NCBI RefSeq assembly: GCF_004834005.1
Contig: NZ_STFF01000001.1
Span: 557,347-621,346, forward strand
Direction: 5' to 3'
DNA from: Niastella caeni
GTDB taxonomy: Bacteria > Bacteroidota > Bacteroidia > Chitinophagales > Chitinophagaceae
Length of the DNA: 64,000 bases
Each line of letters starts with the position of its first letter. Position 1 is the first letter of the stretch. Positions 1 through 8,192 of the stretch are shown here, piece by piece. The notes under the pieces are model-generated. The model was given only the letters and a program-made list of their open reading frames with translations, had not been told where the DNA came from and did not search any database. The position numbers and the translations under genes were made by a program.

Positions 1-1707
1 TCTTTTTCCGTATGAAAAGTTCAGGGTTTCGGATTCATTCAGCTTTTTACTTACAAACAAGGAAGGAAATAACTTCAGGTAATCATTGCTATTGATTATG
101 TTCCCGGTCAATAAATTGCCTTTGTTATGGGTATGCTCGCCGCGTAACCCGATCTGAAGTTCGTAATCTTTTATTTTCCTGGTCACATTCAGGTAAGCAG
201 CTGTAATATATTCATCAAAAATAAAGTGATTGGTTTTACCCGGGTCTTCCTGCCAAACGGCGCCATTCTTTGTATCAAAACGAATATCGCTGTCGGTTCG
301 CACCCAACTGGCTTTAACCCCGGCCCCAATGGTCATATTTCTTTTATTCACGGGATGGGTATAATCCAGCTTAACACTTCCAATTTTTATTAATACCTCA
401 CTATTATTTCTGAGCATTTCCAGGTCACGCATCGGCAGGCCGTCCTGATTCAGGTACGTATTATTATACAAGCCGGCGTTATTCCAGGTAAACCGCGAAT
501 AATCGAGATTGGTAGAAAGCGTTTTACCCAATGTATCGATCCTGAAGTCGTGGTTCAGGTTCCAACTCATATTGTTATAGTCGGAATTGGTTAAGTTATC
601 TACCAGCAGCGAAGAATCCTTCTTCGCTTTGACAAAATCAGTATTAAAATCTTCTTTAAACCGGCTGTCTGAAATATTGCCGGTCATGGAAAAGCCGATC
701 ACATTTCTTTTTCCCGCCTGAAAGTCTATACCCACCAGGTAGTTGTGCGAAGTACTGGTAGTCTTGGATTTTCCCGATTCATCAAAATCAACACTATCAA
801 TAATCCGTTTACTGGTATAGCCACTGAATCCTGTACTGCGGTTTATATAGTAATTACCAAAAAGGTTGAACTGGTTCTCCTTGTAATTAAAGCTTCCTCC
901 CCCATTGTATTTCGGGTATACGCCAAATCCCGACGACGCATTAACAGTACCGTTAAACCCTTTCACCCGTATTTTTTTTGTGACGATATTAATGATGCCT
1001 GCATTCCCCGCCGCATCATATTTCGATGAAGGATTAGCAATGATCTCAATGCGGGCTACCGAATTGGCAGGCAAGCTTTGCAGGATGTTGGCAATATCAG
1101 AGGAGGAAAGCGTACTTGGCCGTCCGTCGATCATAATGGTTACCCCTTTCCTCCCTTTCAGGGAAATAATATTATCATTAACTGTAACACCGGGGGAGGT
1201 TTGCAATACATCCATTACTGACCCGCCGGCAGCAACCGCACTGCTTTCTACGTTTAAAACCAATTTATCGATACGCCTTTCAATAAATGGCTTTTTAGAT
1301 GATACGGTGATTTCTCCAAGCGTAGTTACCTTACTGTTAAGAAAGAGCGTATCAAGGTCAACATCGCCGGCAGTAATTCTTATTGTCTGTTGCAACTCCT
1401 TATGCACAATATCAGAGGCTGCCAGCTTGTATGTTCCGGTATCAACCCGGTCAAAAATAAATTTACCGGCAGAATCGGTTATTGCGTTCCGGGGTTTTAT
1501 AGCCGGTGTTCCCCGGAAAAGGGTAATAGTTACAGATGGAAGCGGTTTTCGCATGGTTCCATCATAAACAACGCCCCGAACCTGGTGTTTCTTCGCCTCT
1601 TGCGAAAACACTAAACAGGTTATCGCCAGGCAAGCAATAATTAGTACGATTTTTTTTAATATAACGCCCCGTTTATTCAATCGCCCACAAGAAATTCTTA
1701 AAAGCAT
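1..1707 (-). CDS. TonB-dependent outer-membrane receptor, 3' end outside window
   Basis: The reading frame is open from an ATG at 1707 to the left edge (569 codons), so the C-terminus is missing. The start gives a basic N-terminus and a hydrophobic signal sequence ending near FSQEA. Next come a carboxypeptidase-regulatory-like Ig fold (motifs HQVRGVVYDG, DSAGKFIFDRV) and a plug domain (VMDVLQTSPGV, MIDGRPSTLS, IEIIANPSSKYDAAGNAGIINIVT), and then the start of a beta-barrel rich in alternating aromatic/polar strands. This order is that of Bacteroidota outer-membrane beta-barrel proteins that are energised by TonB and move a ligand or signal across the outer membrane. It starts 50 bp after the second oxygenase gene on the same strand, so it probably belongs to the peptide locus and could take up or sense the mature peptide. 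The ligand is inference. Confidence 0.88.
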   Translation of the reverse strand, partial: MLLRISCGRLNKRGVILKKIVLIIACLAITCLVFSQEAKKHQVRGVVYDGTMRKPLPSVTITLFRGTPAIKPRNAITDSAGKFIFDRVDTGTYKLAASDIVHKELQQTIRITAGDVDLDTLFLNSKVTTLGEITVSSKKPFIERRIDKLVLNVESSAVAAGGSVMDVLQTSPGVTVNDNIISLKGRKGVTIMIDGRPSTLSSSDIANILQSLPANSVARIEIIANPSSKYDAAGNAGIINIVTKKIRVKGFNGTVNASSGFGVYPKYNGGGSFNYKENQFNLFGNYYINRSTGFSGYTSKRIIDSVDFDESGKSKTTSTSHNYLVGIDFQAGKRNVIGFSMTGNISDSRFKEDFNTDFVKAKKDSSLLVDNLTNSDYNNMSWNLNHDFRIDTLGKTLSTNLDYSRFTWNNAGLYNNTYLNQDGLPMRDLEMLRNNSEVLIKIGSVKLDYTHPVNKRNMTIGAGVKASWVRTDSDIRFDTKNGAVWQEDPGKTNHFIFDEYITAAYLNVTRKIKDYELQIGLRGEHTHNKGNLLTGNIINSNDYLKLFPSLFVSKKLNESETLNFSYGKR

Positions 1708-1757
1708 GTTTTGCCTTTTTATTAAAGAAAAGCAAGGTACAGTTCTTACGGTATTGT

Positions 1758-3104
1758 TCAATCGATCAGTTCAATACTTCTTTTATTTAACAGCAACGAC
1801 AGCATATACAAGGCAACTTCTGCGGGCAACTCTTTAAAAACCTGTTCGGTGAGCAACGATACTTTATACGTACTGCCTTCATTCAATTTGTTTACCAGGT
1901 CAACGATCTCCTGGTGAAAGTTTAATTCTATTTTCGATCCGCGGGCATAAAGCTGTACTTTCTGAACTTCTGAAATGATCTTATATAAAATTTTAAAAGG
2001 ATGTACAGCCCTGATCTCTTTATCGGCCAGAAACGCATAATCATTTTCATCAAAGTTATGCTCTTCCGAAAGCGACAACGGCAGCGTACTCCATCCCTGG
2101 TTACTGAACAGAGAGAACATATATTCTTCGTACACTACATTCAGGAATTCCGGAAATGTTTTCGTAGAAAGATGTTCATCTATTTTAAGCACAGCATCAA
2201 TATCGGCATAGCCCTTCAGATCATTAAGCGTCTTTTCAGGAACGGTAACGGTTGTATCTTCCATATCCAGGTATTGAATGCGGAACGACTCCAGCAGGTT
2301 ATTCAATACATGAGTCCGAACATGGTTATCGAACCACAAGGTTACCCCGATTGAAAACTCATCGGAATGACCGATATGAAACTGGTCCCAGGGCATGAAA
2401 TAGATATCACCTTTTCCAAACGGGAATTTGTTGGCATGTGGCAATAATTCTTCAACAGGAACGTCTTTTTTATTTCTGCCGGCCAATAGTTCGTTAAACT
2501 GTTGCTCTTTCCAGGTGTACATTATTTTGCCACCGGGCCCCACATGAAAATGTATTACATTGGCGCCTCTATGGTCCTGGTGTATTCCGAGCGGAGTAAG
2601 TCCATAATTACCTACAAATATGGTTGAATGTAAGCCGTTCAGCGGAATCCCAACTTTCTCCAATAACGGCGCAGCGTATATTGATAATCGCTGAGCCAGT
2701 TCATTACAAAACTTTTCGCCCGAATTAATGATCATGCCTATTTTTTTACCGGGAAAAAGGCGTTCCCCCCAGCTCTCCACTTCTTCATTCAACTGCGGCG
2801 GTTGCGGGAAGATGGTATTTTCCAGTTCCTCACCACTCACCCGTACGCCGTCAACATATACCCTGAACCCATATTGATCAGTTTTAGCCCGGCAAACTTC
2901 CCTGATCACTTTTCCCACCATTTCTTTTATTTCGTTGCACTCAGTGCCAGACATAGCATCTTTAATAACCGTGGTGTTTGTAAAATGATTGGTCTTTTCC
3001 AGGAACAGGTCCCACCAGGTATTGTTAATGGTTATTGCGGGTTCGTTTATTTTAGCTGAAACAATTTCAGAACTTGAAGCATTCATGTTAAAAGCATTTG
3101 ACAA
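1758..3104 (-). CDS. JmjC/cupin-like Fe(II)/2OG oxygenase, paralog 2 of the peptide locus
   Basis: The 448-aa protein has the metal triad of the JmjC/cupin superfamily: His175 and Asp177 in GIHQDH, and a distal His243 in QFHIGHS, just after the strand turn GKGDIYFMPW. The surrounding pattern (NVIHFHVGPGGKIMYTW, IGVTLWF) fits a double-stranded beta-helix fold that binds Fe(II) and 2-oxoglutarate. The C-terminal roughly 70 residues (from about KIELNFHQEIVDL to the end) look like a small winged-helix domain, as in ribosomal-oxygenase JmjC proteins and, more loosely, PqqD-like peptide-recognition domains. It is clearly paralogous to its upstream neighbour, with the same length and motifs and a 35-bp gap. 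Known relatives hydroxylate amino-acid side chains, lysine among them. The likely substrate here is the Lys/Glu-rich peptide encoded upstream, which is inference. Confidence 0.75.
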   Translation of the reverse strand: MSNAFNMNASSSEIVSAKINEPAITINNTWWDLFLEKTNHFTNTTVIKDAMSGTECNEIKEMVGKVIREVCRAKTDQYGFRVYVDGVRVSGEELENTIFPQPPQLNEEVESWGERLFPGKKIGMIINSGEKFCNELAQRLSIYAAPLLEKVGIPLNGLHSTIFVGNYGLTPLGIHQDHRGANVIHFHVGPGGKIMYTWKEQQFNELLAGRNKKDVPVEELLPHANKFPFGKGDIYFMPWDQFHIGHSDEFSIGVTLWFDNHVRTHVLNNLLESFRIQYLDMEDTTVTVPEKTLNDLKGYADIDAVLKIDEHLSTKTFPEFLNVVYEEYMFSLFSNQGWSTLPLSLSEEHNFDENDYAFLADKEIRAVHPFKILYKIISEVQKVQLYARGSKIELNFHQEIVDLVNKLNEGSTYKVSLLTEQVFKELPAEVALYMLSLLLNKRSIELID

Positions 3105-3139
3105 TTAAAAATCAGCACCCAACCTGTGGGTGCCTTTCA

Positions 3140-4447
3140 TCAGGCGATTATTTGTATTCCCCGTTTGTTGTACAGGAGGGAGAGAAAATACAGTCCGGCT
3201 TCTTCTGGCCATTCTTTGGCCAGCCCGGCAACCAGGTCGTTTGTCACAAAGCTTTCACCTGAATTTAATTGATCAATAATGTTTATCAATTCAGGATGAT
3301 AGTTTATTTCGATCTTTGAAGCCCGGCAGTATACGAACAGTTTACTATTATCGGTATTGATCTTGTAATGAAATACGAAGGGAGGCACGCGCTGTATTAC
3401 CGCCCCTTGTAAATGCTCAAATTCATTCTCATTGTAATTTACTTCCTGCTCAAGCGATAATGGCCGGGCACGCCATCCGCCATTGCTGTAAAGGGCGCGC
3501 ATATACTCATTATAGGTGTGCTTGAAAAACTGTTCAACTGTCAAATTCTGAATATTCTCATCATATTTGATCAGGGCTTCTATTTCCTTAAACCCCTGCA
3601 GGCTATTAAGGTCTTTCTCAGGTTTTGTAATTGTTTTATCCTCCTGGTCGATATACTGCAGCTGAATAGAATTAATGAGCTTGTTCATCATTTTCTTCCG
3701 CGTTATATTATTAAACCACAACGTAACGCCGATGGAAAGCTCATCTGAATAGCCAATATGGAATTTATTCCAGGGCATATAGAAAATATCACCTTTCTTA
3801 AAAGGGAATTCAGTAGCGTGTGGCAACATCTTCTCTACATCCATAAAATTCTGATGCCCGCCCAGCTTTTTGAATTCCTCCACTTCCCAGTTATACATTA
3901 CTTTACCACCCGGCCCCAGGTGAAAGTGTATCACATTCTCTCCTTTATGGTCCTGGTGAATGCCGAGCGGTGTATACCCGTAATTACCAATAAAAATGGT
4001 TATACAGGTACCGTTAACGGGAATGCCTATTTTTTCCAGTAGCGGGCTGGCATACCGTCCAATGGTTTCTGCCATCAATGGCGAAAACTTTTCACCATAG
4101 TTCAGGATGATGCCAAATTTCATTTCCGGGAAAACCCGTTCGGCCCAGGTTGTAAGCGTTTCCCCCGGTAAAGGAGGAAACGGGTAGATATTCTTTTTAA
4201 GGTATTCTTCATCTGTGTTTTTGGTTCCCAGGTAGAACCTGAAATCGTAGTCGCCGGCTTGCCTGTTACATATTTCTCTTACAGCGTCAAGCGTCATCGT
4301 CGTCAAGTCGGCACAATCGTTGTCTGATAATACATCAGGAATAACAATCGTTTCGGTAAAATTTTTACACTTCAGCAGAAACTCGTCCCACCAGGCAGCA
4401 GTTATTTTTTGGTCAGCAGATTCGCCAACCTCGTTTTTTGTTAACAT
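3140..4447 (-). CDS. JmjC/cupin-like Fe(II)/2OG oxygenase, paralog 1 of the peptide locus
   Basis: The 435-aa protein carries the same triad as its paralog: His164 and Asp166 (LGIHQDH) and His230 (NKFHIGYS), with the conserved flanks NVIHFHLGPGGKVMYNW and KKGDIFYMPW. The N-terminal roughly 150 residues (AWWDEFLLKCKNF, FGIILNYGEKF) are shared only with the paralog and give no other clue. The C-terminus (EINYHPELINIIDQLNSGES to the end) resembles a winged helix. It lies 21 bp after the 135-aa orphan gene and 35 bp before the paralog, so the three are almost certainly cotranscribed with the peptide gene. A peptidyl hydroxylase acting on the leader-bearing precursor in the cytoplasm is the best guess. 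A general JmjC protein of other function cannot be excluded. Confidence 0.75.
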   Translation of the reverse strand: MLTKNEVGESADQKITAAWWDEFLLKCKNFTETIVIPDVLSDNDCADLTTMTLDAVREICNRQAGDYDFRFYLGTKNTDEEYLKKNIYPFPPLPGETLTTWAERVFPEMKFGIILNYGEKFSPLMAETIGRYASPLLEKIGIPVNGTCITIFIGNYGYTPLGIHQDHKGENVIHFHLGPGGKVMYNWEVEEFKKLGGHQNFMDVEKMLPHATEFPFKKGDIFYMPWNKFHIGYSDELSIGVTLWFNNITRKKMMNKLINSIQLQYIDQEDKTITKPEKDLNSLQGFKEIEALIKYDENIQNLTVEQFFKHTYNEYMRALYSNGGWRARPLSLEQEVNYNENEFEHLQGAVIQRVPPFVFHYKINTDNSKLFVYCRASKIEINYHPELINIIDQLNSGESFVTNDLVAGLAKEWPEEAGLYFLSLLYNKRGIQIIA

Positions 4448-4468
4448 AAGAAAAGGTTTATAAAGGCT

Positions 4469-4876
4469 TCAGGATGCCTGAAGCTGATCATCAATATCTT
4501 TAATGAGGTTTTTTAAAAGTTCAACAATGTATCCACTACGTTCCTTGTAGCCCGAGTAATTGATCGTGATGCTGCCATTGGTTACTGTAACACCCAATTC
4601 GCCATTGGTTTCAGGTGTATTGTTTATTGCATTCCATTTCTTTTCTACAGCGTCTTCTATATAGGCGGGGCCAAGTCGTTGGGAAGTTAACTGATATATC
4701 GTATCGGTAAAGATGGGATCAAATAAGTGTATGTAATGGAGCGTATAAACAGGGTTGCCATTCGAATCCATCATGAGTAAATCGAAAATACGAGTATGCG
4801 TTCCGGTACCATTATTATAAACATTACGGTCACTTTCGCGCATAACTTCCCTGGTAGCATGAGTTTTTGGGATCAT
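4469..4876 (-). CDS. orphan 135-aa protein of the peptide locus
   Basis: I do not recognise this family. The 135-aa product has no signal peptide or membrane segment. It contains an Asn/Gly/Thr-rich N-terminal part (VYNNGTGTHTRIFDLLMMDS), a beta-rich middle, and a C-terminal amphipathic helix (YIVELLKNLIKDIDDQL). It sits between the precursor-peptide gene (68 bp upstream) and the first oxygenase gene (21 bp downstream) on the same strand, so a role in maturation is plausible: a chaperone, a leader-binding partner or an immunity factor. It has no Gly-Gly site and is too long and structured to be another precursor of the same type. Function unknown. Confidence 0.6.
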   Translation of the reverse strand: MIPKTHATREVMRESDRNVYNNGTGTHTRIFDLLMMDSNGNPVYTLHYIHLFDPIFTDTIYQLTSQRLGPAYIEDAVEKKWNAINNTPETNGELGVTVTNGSITINYSGYKERSGYIVELLKNLIKDIDDQLQAS

Positions 4877-4908
4877 AGCTAAGGTTTATCGGTTGATGCC
4901 AGAAAATA

Positions 4909-4933
4909 GCAGATTGACCTGAGGCCAATCTGC
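4909..4933 (-). terminator. intercistronic hairpin just after the precursor-peptide gene
   Basis: An 11-bp stem with one mismatch and a 3-nt loop (on the minus strand, GCAGATTGGCC, TCA, GGTCAATCTGC) begins 11 nt after the peptide stop codon. It is followed by only a weak U-rich stretch (TATTTTC). This is the usual place for a partial terminator or 3'-end stabiliser that gives much more precursor mRNA than enzyme mRNA. The structure is seen in the sequence; its effect is inferred. Confidence 0.5.
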
Positions 4934-4944
4934 ATAATCACGGT

Positions 4945-5100
4945 TTAGTTCACTGACTTTTCTTTTTCTTTCTCTTTTTCTTTTTCTTTACCTACAGCAG
5001 AAACGCCACCAACTAATTTTTCCTGCTCCAATGGAGAGATTACTTTTGCACCTAAGAATGCTTTGGGGTCAACCTTTTTTACATCTTTCTCTTGATTCAT
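4945..5100 (-). CDS. double-glycine leader precursor peptide with Lys-Glu repeat core
   Basis: A 51-aa peptide starts at the ATG at 5100 and ends with TAA at 4945. Residues 21-32 read ISPLEQEKLVGG and match the double-glycine leader consensus: hydrophobic at -12, Ser at -11, Glu at -8, hydrophobic at -4, Gly-Gly at -2/-1. Cleavage after Gly32 would release a 19-residue core, VSAVGKEKEKEKEKEKSVN, with 6 Lys and 5 Glu in strict alternation. The leader half is also charged (MNQEKDVKKVDPKAF). The divergent gene 120 bp away encodes a transporter with a C39 peptidase, the enzyme class that cuts such leaders during export. Two JmjC-like oxygenases lie downstream. There are no Cys and only one Ser in the core, so it is not a classical lanthipeptide or class II bacteriocin. 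The mature product is unknown. Confidence 0.75.
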   Translation of the reverse strand: MNQEKDVKKVDPKAFLGAKVISPLEQEKLVGGVSAVGKEKEKEKEKEKSVN

Positions 5101-5220
5101 AAAACAAGATTTTGTAGATTAATGAAATTGATTAAATGATAATTAAATTTAGGATATTGCTATTTAATAACTATAACAGATATTCGAATATATTTTATCA
5201 ACATATCAACCTTTTCCTAA

Positions 5221-7440
5221 ATGCAATTATACCCAAACACCTTTCCCTTCTTCAAGCAGCTAGATGCCAAAGACTGCGGCCCCACCTGCATCAGGATGAT
5301 CACCAAATTCTATGGAAAGGACTATTCACTATCATACATACGCGAACTTTGCAACATTGGAAAGGAAGGGGTTTCGGTTCTGGGAATCAACAATGCTGCA
5401 GAACAACTGGGGTTTAATTCCGTTGCCTTAAAGGCTTCCTTTGCCGTTCTGGAGAAACAAATACAATTGCCGTGCATTGCCCACTGGAAACAAAACCACT
5501 TTGTGGTAATATATAAGATCACTAAAAAACATGTTTACATTGCCGATCCCGAACAGGGTAAACAAAAGCTGAGCCGGCAGGAGTTTTTGAACTATTGGGT
5601 AAGCGGGAAGGAACATGGTGAAGATTTTGGAGTTCTCATTGTACTGGAACCAACTACGGTTTTTTATGAAAAAGATAATGAAACACTCAAGACCGATCAA
5701 ACCAAAACCGGCATTCGGTATTTATCAACGCACTTTAAACAACATCGAAAACCGCTCCTGAATCTGGCTGTAGGGCTGCTCGTAAGCACCATATTACAAT
5801 TAACATTCCCGCTCCTTACACAAAGCATTGTAGATACCGGTATTGGCAACCGGGATATCAGTTTTGTTTACCTGATACTCATTGGACAAATAGCGATCTT
5901 CATCGGCGAAACAATTATTTCACTGGTGCAGAGCTGGACTTTATTATATGTAGGCACCCGGGTGAACACATCTATCATATCCGACTTCCTCAAAAAGCTA
6001 ATGCGTAAACCGCTTCGCTTTTTCGACACCCGCATATCGGGCGACTTACTTCAGCGCATTGACGATCACAAGCGGATAGAAGATTTTCTCACCAATGGAA
6101 CGTTCAGATTCATTCTATCAATATTTACCTTCCTGGTTTTTACTGCCCTGCTGATCTACTATAGCCTGATGATCTTCGCCGTTTTTGTGGCCGGCGGTAT
6201 ATTATTCCTGGGTTGGATCTCTTATTTCCAGCGAAAAAGAAAACAGCTCGATTATAAGCGATTTGCCGAATTAGCCAGCAACAAATCGAAACTGGTAGAG
6301 ATCATCAACGGAATGCATGACATTAAATTACAGAATGCCGAACGGCATAAACGATGGGAGTGGCAAGCCATACAGGCCCGGTTGTTCAGGGTGAACGTCA
6401 AATACCTTACGCTTGAACAATTTCAGCGGGTGGGCGCCCAGTCTATTAATACCCTTAAAAATATTGCCACAACGTTTATCTGTTCGGGCCTTGTGATTAG
6501 TAATAAAATGACGTTGGGCGAAATGCTGGCGGTTCAGTTTATTGTAGGCGAATTAAATGTTCCCTTGTTTAATTTACTGGCATTTTTAAACGCCTACCAG
6601 GATGCCCGCATAAGTATAGAACGCATAGGTGAAATCCATTCGGGCGATCCTGAACAAAGCGCAACCGGTAATCATATTTCTGCCGATGAGTATTTCGTCA
6701 ATGATGCTGTTATTATCAAAAACCTAGGTTTTAAATACGAAGGCACTCACTATTATAACGTACTGAATAATATTTCCATCACCATACCCAAAGGCAAGGT
6801 TACGGCAATTGTAGGGTTAAGCGGCAGCGGCAAAACAACTTTACTGAAGCTGCTCCTAAAATTTTATGAACCTTCCAATGGCTCTATATTAATAGGTAGC
6901 CTTAACCTGAACACGATCAATGAAGACTTTTGGCGTAGCAAGTGCGGGGTGGTATTACAGGATGGCTATATTTTTACCGATACGATTGCCAAAAATATTA
7001 CCCTGGGCTTTGATGACATTGATAAAAGAAGATTGCTGCATGCGGTTACGGTAGCGAACATAAAGGAATTTATTGAAACACTGCCCTTACGTTATAATAC
7101 AAAGATAGGCGCCGATGGAATGGGATTAAGCCAGGGACAAAAGCAACGGATACTTATTGCCAGGGCCGTTTACAAAAACCCTGAATATATTTTTTTCGAC
7201 GAAGCCACGAATGCGCTCGATGCAAACAATGAACGTACAATTATTGAAAATTTGCAGAACTTTTTCAGGAATAAAACTGTGGTAATAGTTGCTCACCGCC
7301 TCAGCACTGTTAAAAATGCCGACCAGATACTGGTCATGGAAGGCGGCAGGATCATCGAAGCAGGTAATCATAATGAACTGATCTCGATAAAAGGGTCCTA
7401 TTTTAATTTGGTAAAGAACCAGCTTGAGCTTGGCGTATAA
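5221..7440 (+). CDS. peptidase-containing ABC exporter (C39 peptidase, TMD, NBD)
   Basis: The 739-aa protein has the full domain order of peptide-processing exporters. The N-terminal C39 protease has Gln13 and Cys19 (QLDAKDCGPTC), His93 (QNHFVV) and Asp109 (YIADPEQG). A six-helix transmembrane domain spans about residues 165-455. The nucleotide-binding domain has Walker A at 532-540 (GLSGSGKTT), signature LSQGQ at 636-640, Walker B IFFDE at 657-661 and the switch His692. Such transporters cut double-glycine leaders in the cytoplasm and push the core across the inner membrane. The gene diverges from the precursor-peptide gene across a 120-bp AT-rich gap and is followed after 29 bp by an adaptor gene. 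All catalytic residues are present, so it should be active. Confidence 0.93.
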   Translation: MQLYPNTFPFFKQLDAKDCGPTCIRMITKFYGKDYSLSYIRELCNIGKEGVSVLGINNAAEQLGFNSVALKASFAVLEKQIQLPCIAHWKQNHFVVIYKITKKHVYIADPEQGKQKLSRQEFLNYWVSGKEHGEDFGVLIVLEPTTVFYEKDNETLKTDQTKTGIRYLSTHFKQHRKPLLNLAVGLLVSTILQLTFPLLTQSIVDTGIGNRDISFVYLILIGQIAIFIGETIISLVQSWTLLYVGTRVNTSIISDFLKKLMRKPLRFFDTRISGDLLQRIDDHKRIEDFLTNGTFRFILSIFTFLVFTALLIYYSLMIFAVFVAGGILFLGWISYFQRKRKQLDYKRFAELASNKSKLVEIINGMHDIKLQNAERHKRWEWQAIQARLFRVNVKYLTLEQFQRVGAQSINTLKNIATTFICSGLVISNKMTLGEMLAVQFIVGELNVPLFNLLAFLNAYQDARISIERIGEIHSGDPEQSATGNHISADEYFVNDAVIIKNLGFKYEGTHYYNVLNNISITIPKGKVTAIVGLSGSGKTTLLKLLLKFYEPSNGSILIGSLNLNTINEDFWRSKCGVVLQDGYIFTDTIAKNITLGFDDIDKRRLLHAVTVANIKEFIETLPLRYNTKIGADGMGLSQGQKQRILIARAVYKNPEYIFFDEATNALDANNERTIIENLQNFFRNKTVVIVAHRLSTVKNADQILVMEGGRIIEAGNHNELISIKGSYFNLVKNQLELGV

Positions 7441-7469
7441 ATCTTCAGCTATTAAACGCATTCAATACA

Positions 7470-8189
7470 ATGGAAAAAGAAATCGATATAGAAATAAGGG
7501 ATAATTTCACCAACGATGCGCTAGACAAAACACCCACCTGGTTAATGAAATGGGGAGTAATCGCCATTTCGATTGGAATAACAGCCTTGCTTGGTCTGGC
7601 TGCCATCATTCCATATAATCAAACCACCAGCTTTCCCGTAACTGTTGGTAATGACCAGGCAACCTACATTGTTTCAAACGCCAGCGGCCGGGTGTTGGTG
7701 AATAATTTAACAGGAGCACAAAAAGTAAATAAAGGGGATACATTATTAGTTATATCAACTCCGGAACAACCGGATACTTATACTATTTCTTCAATTACCG
7801 GTTTTCCGGTCTATTCAAACAAGCAGGTATACAATGCCACACAGGTTGAAACCGGTGATACGTTGATGAAAATTATACCCATCATCAACCCGTTGGGTAA
7901 GATTATGGCAGCGGGGTATATTAATGAACAACTGCCCCGAAACCTGTTACATTCCGAACAGGTTTCCATCAGATTAGCAGAAGCAACAGGAAATAGGGTT
8001 GCTGTAAAAGGCAGGTTACAATATGCCTCGGCAATACCGGAAGCAGGCAAGGGCTATATGGTTATAATTACACCAGACAGCAACAGCCTGAAGGAGTTGG
8101 CTAAGCAGGTACCGCTTTACCATGGAATGAAAGCGGAGGCCAGTGTTATCCTGAAACAAAGAAGCATTCTGCAATGGATATTTGATTAA
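7470..8189 (+). CDS. short HlyD-type membrane-fusion protein
   Basis: The 239-aa protein has one N-terminal membrane segment (about residues 27-49, WGVIAISIGITALLGLAAI) and a periplasmic part with a lipoyl/barrel-sandwich half (GRVLVNNLTGAQKVNKGDTLLVIST) and a later beta-barrel stretch. It lies 29 bp after the peptidase-exporter gene on the same strand, the normal position of the adaptor of a type I system. Usual adaptors of this type have 380-450 residues with a long alpha-helical hairpin. Here the hairpin is absent and the two sandwich halves are joined by a short loop. It may therefore couple to an outer-membrane partner differently, or only cap the exporter. No TolC-like gene is next to it. 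It converges with the moeZ-like gene, 3 bp away. Confidence 0.75.
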   Translation: MEKEIDIEIRDNFTNDALDKTPTWLMKWGVIAISIGITALLGLAAIIPYNQTTSFPVTVGNDQATYIVSNASGRVLVNNLTGAQKVNKGDTLLVISTPEQPDTYTISSITGFPVYSNKQVYNATQVETGDTLMKIIPIINPLGKIMAAGYINEQLPRNLLHSEQVSIRLAEATGNRVAVKGRLQYASAIPEAGKGYMVIITPDSNSLKELAKQVPLYHGMKAEASVILKQRSILQWIFD

Positions 8190-8192
8190 CTT

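Noticed and set aside
5101..5220. Clear divergent promoters between the precursor and exporter genes
   Set aside because: The 120 bp are AT-rich with TTG and TAAATTTA words, but the spacing (13 bp) is wrong, so no promoter is called.
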